Positions 32,292 to 40,674 of a stretch of 64,000 nucleotides of DNA are shown here, piece by piece. The notes beneath the pieces are model-generated. The model saw only the letters and a program-made list of their open reading frames with translations, had not been told where the DNA came from and ran no database searches. A program made the position numbers and the translations under genes. This DNA is from Nitrospirillum pindoramense (GTDB lineage Bacteria > Pseudomonadota > Alphaproteobacteria > Azospirillales > Azospirillaceae): NCBI RefSeq assembly GCF_007827955.1, contig NZ_VITR01000013.1:1-64000 (forward strand), given 5' to 3'. Each line of letters starts with the position of its first letter. Position 1 is the stretch's first letter.

Positions 32292-32723
32292 TTATTTCGA
32301 CTCGGGCGACAGCACCTGGATCAGGTGCGGGGTGTCCGGGTCGGCGATGATGGCGCGCAGGGCGGACCGGTCCTGCGGCAACTTGCCCTGGGGCACGTCC
32401 ATCAAGGTGCCCACCCGGGTGTTCAGCGGCACCGGCTTGCCGTAGATGGCGTTCAGCCGCTCATACTCCGCCTGGTGAAAGGCGTCGTTCTCGTCCGGGT
32501 TGGGGAAGTCGCGCGGGGTGATGATGATGTCGGCCGGCGGGGTAGCCGACTGTGTCACCGGTTCGGCCACGCGGGGGCCTGGCGCCACCTGCGACGCCGC
32601 GGCGGGTTGGGCGGCCTGCTGCGCCCCGACGGGGGCCGCCAGCAACATGCCGGCCATCAGGGCGCCAGCCGCGACGGCCACGGTCATAAAGGGTGTCGGA
32701 TGATGATTCCGGCGGAACGGCAT
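32292..32723 (-). CDS. Exported protein of unknown function
   Basis: 143 residues. An N-terminal MPFRRNHHPTPFMTVAVAAGALMAGMLL segment and cleavage near VGAQQ form a signal peptide. The mature part has a Gln/Ala/Pro-rich stretch and then a conserved-looking C-terminal half (IIITPRDFPNPDENDAFHQAEYERLNAIYGKPVPLNTRVG...). The ATG at 32723 gives the signal peptide; the frame upstream of it is not protein-like. No family recognised. Confidence 0.6.
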   Translation of the reverse strand: MPFRRNHHPTPFMTVAVAAGALMAGMLLAAPVGAQQAAQPAAASQVAPGPRVAEPVTQSATPPADIIITPRDFPNPDENDAFHQAEYERLNAIYGKPVPLNTRVGTLMDVPQGKLPQDRSALRAIIADPDTPHLIQVLSPESK

Positions 32724-32901
32724 GGCGTCGGTCTCCTCTGATGCCGGCCGCGCGCGGGCCGGGCGGTGAAGGACTCCGCGACCGCGAAAAGGCGCGCCCC
32801 TTGGGCAGGGTGGGCGGCGGCGGGCAGGCCACTCATGACAGACCATGGATATGGGAACGGCGGACGCGGTTTCCCAGGCGTCCGCCCTTGATACAAAGGG
32901 T

Positions 32902-33468
32902 TTATTCCCAGCCGCCCAGCAGGGGGCGCATGCGCTTGCTGTCCACGTTGCGGATCTTCTGCCGGCCGTGGACATGGGTGGGGGCGGGCGCCACCGGGCC
33001 GCCGGCGCGCACGGGCCGCTCGGCGAAACGGCCCAGGGAGATCATGCGGTCGTACATGACGATGGCGGCGGCCACGGCCACGTTGACGCAGAACTTGATG
33101 GGGATCTTGATGACGTGGTCGCAGCGTGCCTGCATGGCCGGCGACAAACTGCCGCGCTCCGGCCCCAGGACATAGGCGGCCCGCAGCGGGTGGCGGAAGC
33201 TGGGCAGGTCCACCGCGTCATCCGTCAGTTCCACACCCACCAGGGTGCAGCCCTCCGGCAGGGTCATGGCCGAGACGCTGGGATAGGTGTAGAGCGGGAC
33301 ATGGTCCTGCCCACCGGACGTGTCGACCCGGTTCACCTCGTCCAGGTCCAGGGCGGCGTTCACGGTGAACACAAAGCTCGCCCCGAACGCGTGGCCGGAG
33401 CGCATGATGGTCCCGATGTTGCCCGACTTGCTGATCCCCTCGGCGCCCAGGGCGAAATATCCGCGCAT
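32902..33468 (-). CDS. TrmH/SpoU-family RNA 2'-O-methyltransferase
   Basis: 188 residues, a SPOUT domain. Motif 1 is SKSGNIGTIMRSGHAFGASF, motif 2 is AAYVLGPERGSLSP and motif 3 is IKIPIKFCVNVAVAAAIVMYDR, the three blocks that build the trefoil-knot cofactor site. It has no RNA-binding extension before the domain, as in TrmL-type enzymes. The C-terminal basic tail (RQKIRNVDSKRMRPLLGG) may touch RNA. The substrate (tRNA or rRNA) cannot be told. ATG chosen where family similarity begins. Confidence 0.85.
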   Translation of the reverse strand: MRGYFALGAEGISKSGNIGTIMRSGHAFGASFVFTVNAALDLDEVNRVDTSGGQDHVPLYTYPSVSAMTLPEGCTLVGVELTDDAVDLPSFRHPLRAAYVLGPERGSLSPAMQARCDHVIKIPIKFCVNVAVAAAIVMYDRMISLGRFAERPVRAGGPVAPAPTHVHGRQKIRNVDSKRMRPLLGGWE

Positions 33469-33596
33469 GTCGCGCACCTTGCACAAGGCAAGCCGCTTGG
33501 GCAAGGTTCCAGCCCCCCGGGAAACAGGATTGCAGTCATGCCGCGGCCGGGGGAGAACGCGGGCGTACTGATCCTCCAGCCAGGGCGGCCGGCCAC

Positions 33597-34715
33597 ATGC
33601 ACGACGACCACGATCATTCCCACGGCGACGGCTGCTGCGGCGGCCATGACCATCAACCTGCCGCCCATGACCCGGCGACGGTGCGCCAGGTGGACATCCC
33701 CGACCGCTCCGACGCCCCCATCCTGGTGGAGGTGACGCGCGGGGCCATGGTGGAATCCCGCCACCGCGGCCGCGTGGTCGTGGTCGATGCCGGCGCCCGC
33801 GTGGTGGCCCACTGGGGTGACGTCGACGGCCTGGTCTACCCACGCTCCTCCAACAAGGCCTTGCAGGCCATCCCCCTGATCGAAAGCGGGGCGGCCGACG
33901 CCTATGCCGTGACGGATGAGGAATTGGCGCTGGCCTGCGCCTCCCACCAGGGGGAGGCCATGCACACCGAACGCGTGGCCGCCTGGCTGGATCGGCTGGG
34001 CCTGTCGGTGGACGACCTGGAGTGCGGCGCCCACCTGCCGACGCATGAGCCAACAGCGGCGGCCCTGCTGGCGGCCGGGCAAAAGCCCACCGCCCTGCAC
34101 AACAACTGCTCCGGCAAGCACACCGGCTTCCTGGCCGTGGCCAAGCACAAGGGGGAGAAGCTGGCGGGCTATGTCCGGTATCAGCACCCGGTGCAGCAGC
34201 GCATCCTGGGCGTCATCGAGCAGGTGACGGGCCATGACCTCAGCCGCGCCCCCTGGGGCGTCGACGGCTGCTCCATCCCCACCATCGGCCTGCCCCTGGG
34301 CGCCCTGGCCCTGGGCATGGCCCGCCTGGCCGACCCCGACAGCCTGCCCGACCGGCGGGCGGCGGCGGTGCTGCGCCTGCGCCGGGCCTGGGGCAAACAC
34401 CCCGAGCTGGTGGGCGGTACGGGCAATTTCGATACCGACGTCATGCGCGCCGCCAACTCCGCCGTGCTGCTGAAGTCGGGGGCGGAGGGCGTGTGCTGCG
34501 CCGTCCTGCCGGAACACGGGCTGGGCATCGCCCTGAAGATCGAGGACGGAGCGCCCCGCGCCGCCGGCCCGGCCATGGCGGCGGTGCTGAAGCGCCTGGG
34601 CGTGCTGCCCGACACGGTGTGGGACGGCGTCGCCCACCTGGCCGTCGCCCCGGTCACCAGCCGCCGGGGCGATACCGTCGGCGAAATCCGTCCCACCGCG
34701 GCGGCGGCGGGGTGA
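33597..34715 (+). CDS. L-asparaginase II (Rhizobium type) with His-rich N-terminus
   Basis: 372 residues. Family landmarks are VYPRSSNKALQAIPLIESGA (catalytic Ser-x-x-Lys), LACASHQGEAMHTERV, LECGAHLP and LHNNCSGKHTGFL, which include the Cys and Lys residues that bind zinc in Rhizobium etli ReAV-type enzymes. It hydrolyses asparagine to aspartate and ammonia. The first 20 residues (MHDDHDHSHGDGCCGGHDH) are an added metal-binding tail rich in His and Cys; a later start is possible, but no better one is seen. The convergent amtB next door fits nitrogen scavenging. Confidence 0.88.
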   Translation: MHDDHDHSHGDGCCGGHDHQPAAHDPATVRQVDIPDRSDAPILVEVTRGAMVESRHRGRVVVVDAGARVVAHWGDVDGLVYPRSSNKALQAIPLIESGAADAYAVTDEELALACASHQGEAMHTERVAAWLDRLGLSVDDLECGAHLPTHEPTAAALLAAGQKPTALHNNCSGKHTGFLAVAKHKGEKLAGYVRYQHPVQQRILGVIEQVTGHDLSRAPWGVDGCSIPTIGLPLGALALGMARLADPDSLPDRRAAAVLRLRRAWGKHPELVGGTGNFDTDVMRAANSAVLLKSGAEGVCCAVLPEHGLGIALKIEDGAPRAAGPAMAAVLKRLGVLPDTVWDGVAHLAVAPVTSRRGDTVGEIRPTAAAAG

Positions 34716-34741
34716 CCGTCGCTTACCACAGGCCCAAATGA

Positions 34742-34775
34742 AAACCGCCGCCGAGGTCGTGCCCGGCGGCGGTTT
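34742..34775. terminator. Bidirectional terminator between asparaginase and amtB
   Basis: AAACCGCCGCCG pairs perfectly with CGGCGGCGGTTT around a 10-base loop. The flanking A and T runs let it work in both directions for these convergent genes. Confidence 0.85.
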
Positions 34776-34797
34776 CCGTTGGGGCTGTCCCGCCCTT

Positions 34798-36180
34798 CTA
34801 GTGGATGGACTCGCCGTGCAGGGCGATGTCCAGGCCGTCGCGCTCGATGTCCTCATCGACGCGCAGGCCGATCACCAGGTCGATGATCTTCAGCAGGATG
34901 AAGGTGATGACGCCGCACCACACGACGGTGAAGGCCACACCCTCCAGCTGGGTCAGCACCTGGCCCACATTGCCCTCGATCAGGCCCAGCTTGGCGGCGG
35001 GATCGTCCTTCAGGGCGGCGGCGAAGGCGCCTTCGCTGTTGCCGATGGACATCTTGGCGAACACGCCCGTCAGGATGGCGCCGACGATGCCGCCGATGCC
35101 GTGCACGCCGAAGGCGTCCAGGCTGTCGTCATAACCCAGGGCCTTCTTCAGCGAGGTGGCGGTGAAGAAGCAGATGACGCCGGCGGCGATGCCGATGGCG
35201 AAGGCGCCAACGGTGTCGACGAAGCCGGCGGCCGGGGTGATGGCCACCAGGCCGGCCACGGCCCCCGAGATGATGCCCAGGACCGAGGGCTTGCCCTTCA
35301 GGGCCCATTCCACGAACACCCAGGCCAGGGCCGCGGCGCCCGTGGCCACCTGGGTCACGGTCATGGCCATGCCGGCGCGGGGGCCGGCGGTCAGGGCGGA
35401 GCCGGCGTTGAAGCCGAACCAGCCCACCCACAGGAGGGAGGCGCCGATGAGGCTCAGCACCAGGTTATGGGGGCTGAAGTCGGCGTTGGGGTAGCCCTTG
35501 CGCTTGCCGATGACCAGGCAGGCCACCAGGCCGGCGATGCCGGCGTTGATATGCACGACGGTGCCGCCGGCGAAGTCCAGCACGCCCAGCTTGGCCATGA
35601 AGCCGTTGGGGTGCCAGACGGTGTGGGCCACCGGGGCGTAGACCAGCAGCGACCACAAGGTGATGAACACCAGCATGGAGGAGAACTTCATGCGATCGGC
35701 GAAGGCGCCGGTGATCAGGGCCGGCGTGATGATCGCGAAGGTCATCTGGTACATCATGAACACCGGCTCCGGGATCGTCGGGGCCAGGGCGTGGGTGCCG
35801 GTGGGGTCCATGCCCGCCAGCAGCACGCGGCTGAAGCCGCCGATGAATTCCTTGGCGTCGGTGGCATCGCTGGCGGCGGTGAAGGACAGGCTGTAGCCCA
35901 CCACCGCCCAGATGACCGTGACCAGGCAGGTGATGGTGAAGCTCTGCATCACCATGGCCAGCACGTTGAACTTGCGCACCATGCCGCCGTAGAACAGCGC
36001 CAGGCCGGGGATGGTCATCATCAGCACCAGGGCCGTGGACATCAGCATCCACGCCGTGTCGCCGCCGCTGATCGTGGGGGCCGCCGGGGCCGCCGCGTCT
36101 TGCGCCGCCGCCAGGGCGGGCAGGCCCGCCGCCAGCGCCATGGCGCCCAATCCCAGGAAACGCTTACCCAAACCGCTCAT
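34798..36180 (-). CDS. amtB: Ammonium transporter AmtB
   Basis: About 460 residues: a signal peptide (GLGAMALAAGLPALAAAQ) then eleven transmembrane helices. The signatures are GDTAWMLMSTALVLMMTIPGLALFYGGMV, the pore histidines in FAGGTVVHINAGIAGL and DAFGVHGIGGIVGAILTG, and the Phe/Trp gate regions. It conducts ammonium into the cell and is normally blocked by the PII protein GlnK. No glnK gene is next to it here, unlike the common glnK-amtB operon. Two ATGs (36192, 36180) are possible; the second follows GGGGTGTGGG. Confidence 0.95.
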   Translation of the reverse strand: MSGLGKRFLGLGAMALAAGLPALAAAQDAAAPAAPTISGGDTAWMLMSTALVLMMTIPGLALFYGGMVRKFNVLAMVMQSFTITCLVTVIWAVVGYSLSFTAASDATDAKEFIGGFSRVLLAGMDPTGTHALAPTIPEPVFMMYQMTFAIITPALITGAFADRMKFSSMLVFITLWSLLVYAPVAHTVWHPNGFMAKLGVLDFAGGTVVHINAGIAGLVACLVIGKRKGYPNADFSPHNLVLSLIGASLLWVGWFGFNAGSALTAGPRAGMAMTVTQVATGAAALAWVFVEWALKGKPSVLGIISGAVAGLVAITPAAGFVDTVGAFAIGIAAGVICFFTATSLKKALGYDDSLDAFGVHGIGGIVGAILTGVFAKMSIGNSEGAFAAALKDDPAAKLGLIEGNVGQVLTQLEGVAFTVVWCGVITFILLKIIDLVIGLRVDEDIERDGLDIALHGESIH

Positions 36181-36192
36181 CCCACACCCCAT

Positions 36193-36670
36193 TCCCAGTC
36201 ACCGCGTAGTCCGTCACCGGCCCGGTCCGCCAGCCGTCCGCGAACCCGCGCCTCAAAAAAGCGCGTCGCCCCTTCTTTCAAACTTCGTGCCGCGATACAT
36301 CCGGGCGCTGTGCCGGGCCTTGGGTGCGCGCCGGTGTGTCGCCGGGTGATTAAATTGTAGGCTGTATTGGTGCGGCAGGGGCGGTATGGTGGGCTTCATG
36401 CCCAAAGGGTGGGCGAAATTATCTCAAAATCTTCGTCCGCGTGTCAGGTAAATCAACGTATTAGCATCGCGGCTTATCAAATATCAGTGCCTATGACGGC
36501 AAACTGTGCGTGAACTGCCTAAAATTTATGCATAATAAGGCCGCTATCCGGGTGGGGTGCCCCAAAAGCAGCAACGCCGGCGCCACCCCATGCCGCCCTG
36601 GGACCAGGACGGGAAGGGGCGGGCGCCGGCGCCGCCGGAAAACGTTCAATCGGCCGTGAGGAGGCGACGA
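36193..36670. other. 480-bp region upstream of amtB
   Basis: No gene is seen. AT-rich patches at about 36410-36545 probably hold the amtB promoter. I looked for a sigma-54 GG-N10-GC box and for NtrC-type GCAC-N-GTGC sites on the minus strand and saw no good match, so nitrogen control is unproven from sequence. Confidence 0.4.
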
Positions 36671-36910
36671 TTATTCCTCTTCCTCGTCGGCGTCCTGCTC
36701 GATCTGGTTGGCCAGGTCGTGCAGCATGTCGACCACGTCCTGGTGGGTGGTTTCCTCCACCGCCTGGTTGACGGCCACTTCGATCATGGCGACCGCGACA
36801 TAGGCGGCCAGGGGGCCCGCCTCCTTGAGCGCCGCCTCAAGATGCTTTTCCGCGACGCTCAGCGCCTTCTCGAACAGGGCTTCCGCGGTGGAGTTGTTGG
36901 TGTCGCTCAT
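36671..36910 (-). CDS. Small acidic helical protein
   Basis: 79 residues, helical throughout (AEALFEKALSVAEKHLEAALKEAG, VAVAMIEVAVNQAVEE) with a strongly acidic end (QDADEEEE). No family recognised; its clean coding composition and upstream GGTCTGCC spacing support a real gene. Confidence 0.6.
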   Translation of the reverse strand: MSDTNNSTAEALFEKALSVAEKHLEAALKEAGPLAAYVAVAMIEVAVNQAVEETTHQDVVDMLHDLANQIEQDADEEEE

Positions 36911-37040
36911 GGCAGACCTTCACTGTGATAATAGGGTGTATGGATCAGCTCGTGGGCCAGCTATAGCATCCTTGCCCGGTGCCGTCACGCCGCCCGGCTG
37001 GCCAAAAGTCACCCCGCACCCCTAATCCCCGGGGCAAATC

Positions 37041-37547
37041 ATGCCCCGTCACAGGAACTTAACGCCCGTGTCCGTCCCGCCGTCATTTTCACAGGCCCCG
37101 CTTCCTCCCGGACCCGGCGCCGCCGATCCGCCTTTCGACCTGGCGGAGGCCGCCAGCTACGGCTTCTGGACGGACGAGCATGTGCGTTTCAACGACCTGG
37201 ACCCGGTGGGCCACGTCAACAACAACGCCTTTGGCGTCTATTTCGAATCAGGCCGGGTGGCCTTGCATCACGCGTTGCGGGCGCGGGTGGACATGCGCGG
37301 CCACGCCATCGTGATGCGCAAGATCACCATCGACTACCTGGCGGAGATCACCTACCCCAACGCTGTGCGCGTCGGCACGCGGGTGGCGCGCCTGGGCCGC
37401 ACGTCCTGGACCACAGGCAGCGGCCTGTTCGTTGGCGACCGCTGCCATGCCACCGCCCTGTCCGTCTCGGTCCTGGTGGACGCCGCCAGCCACCGGCCCA
37501 CGCCCATTCCCGATGACCTGCGTTCCGCCTTGGAGGGTTTCCTGTGA
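37041..37547 (+). CDS. Acyl-CoA thioesterase, 4-hydroxybenzoyl-CoA type hot-dog fold
   Basis: 168 residues. HVRFNDLDPVGHVNNNAFGVYFESGRVAL has the hot-dog signature with the catalytic Asp (FNDLDPVGHVNN), followed by KITIDYLAEITYPNAVRVGTRVARLG. Such enzymes cleave short or aromatic acyl-CoA thioesters. The first 40 residues are Pro-rich and may be outside the true start. Its stop overlaps the GTG start of the methyltransferase gene by four bases. Confidence 0.83.
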   Translation: MPRHRNLTPVSVPPSFSQAPLPPGPGAADPPFDLAEAASYGFWTDEHVRFNDLDPVGHVNNNAFGVYFESGRVALHHALRARVDMRGHAIVMRKITIDYLAEITYPNAVRVGTRVARLGRTSWTTGSGLFVGDRCHATALSVSVLVDAASHRPTPIPDDLRSALEGFL

Positions 37548-38980
37548 GCCGCCGTCCCGCCCCCAGCCGTGGCAAGACCCCCGGTAGCAAGTCCTTTGGT
37601 GGCAAGTCCTCCGGCGGCCGTCCCCAGCCCCGCCGTCCCGCCGCCCGCCCGCCCGTGGAACCGCCCACCACGGGCCCGGTCGAGATCACCGTGGAAACCG
37701 TGGGCGCCCTGGGTGACGGCGTCGCCCACTGGCAGGAGCCGTACGGGCCGAACCACCGCCTGTTCGTGCCCCAGACCCTGGTGGGCGACCGGCTGATGGT
37801 GCGCTTCGCGCAGGAGCGGGGCGAAGGCTGGCTGGTGGAACCGGTGTCGCTGTTGGCTGAGGGGCCGGGCCGGGCCGAACCCGCCTGCCGGCATTTCGGC
37901 ACCTGCGGCGGCTGCACCCTGCAGCATATGGACCCCGACACCTACGGCGCCTGGAAGGTGGAGCAGTTGCGCCACGCGCTGAGCCGCGCCGGCATCACCG
38001 ACCTTCCCATGGCTCCTCTGGTGCGGACGCCGCCCCATGCCCGCCGGCGGGCCGTGCTGGCCGCCGCGCGCCGGGGGCGCCGCTTGTGGCTGGGCTTTAA
38101 CGAGCGCGCCAGCCACCGCCTGGTGGATATCGAGGAATGCACGGTGCTGGCGCCGCGCCTGATGGCGCTGATCGCCCCCTTGCGCGCCCTGCTGCTGGAC
38201 CTGCTGCCGGATGAGCACACGCTGGACGTCGCCCTGACCCTGCTGGATGACGGGCCCGACGTTGTGCTGGTGGGCCTGCCGCAGCCGGACCTGGGCGCGC
38301 TGGAGATGTTGGGGGCCTTCGCCGAGGCGCATGACCTGGCCCGCCTCACCTGGTCCAAGCGGCCGGGCGCGCCCGTGGAACCCATCGCGCTGCGCCGCAC
38401 GGGCGTGGTGCGCTTCGGCCCGGTGACGGTGTCGCCGCCCGCCGGTTCTTTCCTGCAGGCCAGCGCCGAAGGGGAGGCCGCCCTGGTGGCCGAGGCCCTG
38501 GCTGGCGCCAGCGCGGCCCTTGCGCAGGAAAAAGGGGCACAAGGGGCCCGTGTGGCCGACCTGTTCGCCGGCAGCGGCACCCTGACCTTCCCCCTTGCCA
38601 CGCTGGCGCCCGTCCACGCGGTGGAGGGGGATGGGCCGGCCCTGACGGCGTTGGAGGCGGCGGCCCGCCAGGCCGCCGGCACCCATTCCGTGACGGTCGA
38701 ACGGCGCGACCTGTTCAAGGAGCCGCTGTCGCCCTCGGAACTGTCGGCCTACCAGGCGGTGGTGTTCGATCCGCCGCGCGCGGGTGCCGCGTCCCAGGCG
38801 GCGGCGCTGGCGGCATCCAATGTGCCGGTGGTGGTCGCCATTTCCTGCAATCCGGTCAGTTTCGCCCGCGATGCCGCCCTGCTGCTGGGCGGCGGCTATG
38901 TCCTGGAACGCCTGGTGCCGGTGGACCAGTTCCTGTGGTCCCCCCACCTGGAGGTCGCGGCCCGCTTCCGCCGGGGGTGA
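37544..38980 (+). CDS. Class I RNA uracil-C5 methyltransferase (RlmD/TrmA family)
   Basis: 478 residues. A basic N-terminal tail of about 45 residues leads to a TRAM-like beta domain (VEITVETVGALGDGVAHWQ). A cysteine cluster (ACRHFGTCGGCTLQHM) is of the iron-sulfur kind seen in RlmD/RlmC. The Rossmann core has VADLFAGSGTLTFPLA, VVFDPPRAGA and VVVAISCNPVSFARDA, whose Cys is the catalytic nucleophile. The likely product is m5U in 23S rRNA or tRNA; the precise site is not readable. It is translationally coupled to the thioesterase gene and starts with GTG. Confidence 0.88.
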   Translation: MSRRPAPSRGKTPGSKSFGGKSSGGRPQPRRPAARPPVEPPTTGPVEITVETVGALGDGVAHWQEPYGPNHRLFVPQTLVGDRLMVRFAQERGEGWLVEPVSLLAEGPGRAEPACRHFGTCGGCTLQHMDPDTYGAWKVEQLRHALSRAGITDLPMAPLVRTPPHARRRAVLAAARRGRRLWLGFNERASHRLVDIEECTVLAPRLMALIAPLRALLLDLLPDEHTLDVALTLLDDGPDVVLVGLPQPDLGALEMLGAFAEAHDLARLTWSKRPGAPVEPIALRRTGVVRFGPVTVSPPAGSFLQASAEGEAALVAEALAGASAALAQEKGAQGARVADLFAGSGTLTFPLATLAPVHAVEGDGPALTALEAAARQAAGTHSVTVERRDLFKEPLSPSELSAYQAVVFDPPRAGAASQAAALAASNVPVVVAISCNPVSFARDAALLLGGGYVLERLVPVDQFLWSPHLEVAARFRRG

Positions 38981-38990
38981 TGTGCCCATG

Positions 38991-39024
38991 CCACGCCGGC
39001 ACCAAACGTTTGGTGCCGGCGTGG
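38991..39024. terminator. 34-bp perfect palindrome after the methyltransferase gene
   Basis: Both 17-base arms match without error (CCACGCCGGCACCAAAC and its complement) around a central AACGTT. It lies 11 bp after the stop. There is no T-run, so it may be a Rho-assisted terminator or a protein-binding site. Confidence 0.6.
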
Positions 39025-39105
39025 CTGCGGCGATGCGGGGGCGGGCGGGGCGTGTTATAAACCCTGCCCCCATAGTCGCAATGTAGAAGCGAGTCCGGCA
39101 GTCCC

Positions 39106-39297
39106 ATGAGCAAGGCGCTTGAGATCCTGAAGTCCTACGCCCCGGCCACGGTGGCGGAGGAGAACGTTCTGAACGACATCCTGGACCGGCTGGGCCGTCG
39201 GGCGCTGGACGCCGACGCCGCCGTCGAGCAGATCATCGACCGGCTGGACTGGCCGCTGGACCGCGCCGCCGCCGAGGTGGATGCGTATTTGGAGTAA
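39106..39297 (+). CDS. Small protein of unknown function
   Basis: 63 residues, two or three short helices (KALEILKSYAPATVAEENVLNDILDRLG, DADAAVEQIIDRLDWPLDRAAAEV). No signal peptide or known motif. The start ATG is well separated from the palindrome upstream. It ends six bases before the convergent NAD-regulator gene. It is a clean short frame, probably real. Confidence 0.6.
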   Translation: MSKALEILKSYAPATVAEENVLNDILDRLGRRALDADAAVEQIIDRLDWPLDRAAAEVDAYLE

Positions 39298-39303
39298 AAC
39301 CCA

Positions 39304-40410
39304 TCACTCCGTGATGCGAATGGTCGGCAGACCCACGCCCGCAGCGGCGCGTTCCCGCAGGATTTCGCGGCGGAAGCGGTAGAGTTCCGCCGGCCGGCCG
39401 CCCGTGCGCACTTCCAAGGCGCCCGTGGGCTCCACCAGGCCGCCGGCGATCAGCAGGCGGCGGAAATTCTGCTTGTGCAGGCGCACGCCCGACAGCGCCT
39501 CCACCAGGCGCTGCAGCTGGAACAGCGTGAACTGCGGCGGCAGCAGGTCGAACACCACCGGGCGGTATTTCAGCTTTCCCCGCACCCGGCCCAAGGCCGC
39601 CGCCAGGATGCGGCGGTTGTCCTGCGCCATGGGGATGCCGGTGGCAGCCAGGGCGTCGGGCTGCGCCGGGCCGGACCACAGGCCGGCCACGTCGGCCGGC
39701 AGCGTGCCGTTCTGTGCCAGTTTGGCCAGCACGGCGCGGTCGCGCGGCGCCTCCGCCACCAACCCGGCCTCGTACAGCAGCTCGTACCGCTCCAGCACCC
39801 GTTCATAATCCCAGGCGTCGTCGTCGGGACTGAAGGTGGTGTGCACCCGGTCGCGGCGCTGCGCCGCCAAATCGGGGTCGCGGTCCGCGTCGTGGGCCGC
39901 CCAGCGTTCCAGCGCCGGCAACAGGATGCGGCCGATCATGGACGGGCGACCGTCGCGCCAGTCCTCCCACGGGAAATAGCTGTACCAGTCGTGCCACTCG
40001 GCGGCGCCCGAGCCCGACAGCGGCGCCTCGCGCGTCAGGGCGATGTAGCCGACGGAAACGACGCGCGGCTCCCCGTCCACCTCGCGCAGGTCGCGGTAGC
40101 GGTCGCCGAAGGTGTAGAGCTGCTCCACATAGCCCAGGGGCAGGCCCGTCAGCTCGGTCACCCAGCGGCGCAATCCCTGTTCCAGGGTACGATGGCGCTC
40201 GGGCGCGAAGGGGCCGAAGGGCAGGGCGTCCCAATCGCCGCTGGCCTGCTGCTGCGGCGTGGCCAGGTCATGCGTCAGCCGGCGCACCACCAGCACGCGC
40301 GGCACCTCGCGCGTCACCGCCACGATGACGGCGGTCAGGCCGATGGAGGCGCGGTCGGCTGCCGGCTGACTGTTCGGTTGTGCGGTTTGGGGCTGCCGGT
40401 CGCTGGTCAC
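39304..40410 (-). CDS. Nudix/winged-helix NAD regulator (NrtR/NadQ-like)
   Basis: 368 residues. The N-terminal half has a Nudix fold (TAVIVAVTREVPRVLVVRRL, LEQGLRRWVTELTGLPLGYVEQLYTFGDRYRD) but the GX5EX7REUXEEXGU box is degenerate, so it should bind rather than cleave a nucleotide. The C-terminal part is a winged helix (LLPPQFTLFQLQRLVEALSGVRLHKQNFRRLLIAGGLVEPTG), as in NrtR-type repressors that sense ADP-ribose or NAD. It is divergent from the NAD-dependent glutamate dehydrogenase gene, and a palindrome lies between them. Confidence 0.8.
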   Translation of the reverse strand: MTSDRQPQTAQPNSQPAADRASIGLTAVIVAVTREVPRVLVVRRLTHDLATPQQQASGDWDALPFGPFAPERHRTLEQGLRRWVTELTGLPLGYVEQLYTFGDRYRDLREVDGEPRVVSVGYIALTREAPLSGSGAAEWHDWYSYFPWEDWRDGRPSMIGRILLPALERWAAHDADRDPDLAAQRRDRVHTTFSPDDDAWDYERVLERYELLYEAGLVAEAPRDRAVLAKLAQNGTLPADVAGLWSGPAQPDALAATGIPMAQDNRRILAAALGRVRGKLKYRPVVFDLLPPQFTLFQLQRLVEALSGVRLHKQNFRRLLIAGGLVEPTGALEVRTGGRPAELYRFRREILRERAAAGVGLPTIRITE

Positions 40411-40545
40411 GAGTCTCCCGCCAAATCTGTTGCGTGGGCGAATTTACCCGCCAAGGGGCGGTGGGCCGTCCCGGCGCGCGACAGAATGTGTTGTCCGAGA
40501 CGCTTTTGACAGCAAGAGAAAGTTCACCGGCCCCTGTTAAAAGAC

Positions 40546-40563
40546 GACAATCTGCTTATTGTC
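40546..40563. promoter_or_regulatory. Candidate operator of the NAD regulator
   Basis: GACAATCTGCTTATTGTC is a palindrome with 6-bp arms and a 6-bp spacer in the 264-bp space between the divergent regulator and NAD-GDH genes. A TTGACA lies about 40 bp upstream (40506). Confidence 0.5.
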
Positions 40564-40674
40564 CTGTGGGGCAGGATGCCGCTTCGTTTCGATGCCGTGA
40601 TTTGCCTATGGTAGGCCCCGCGAATTAACGGGCCGCCCGCATGAGAGACGGCCCGACTTCGGGAGAGAAGACCC

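Noticed and set aside
34738-36360. Long open frame opposite amtB
   Set aside because: Shadow of the transporter gene; rich in Gly, His, Asp and Gln with no motif.
36193-36670. Sigma-54 promoter expected before amtB
   Set aside because: No GG-N10-GC box with the proper flanks was found on the correct strand.
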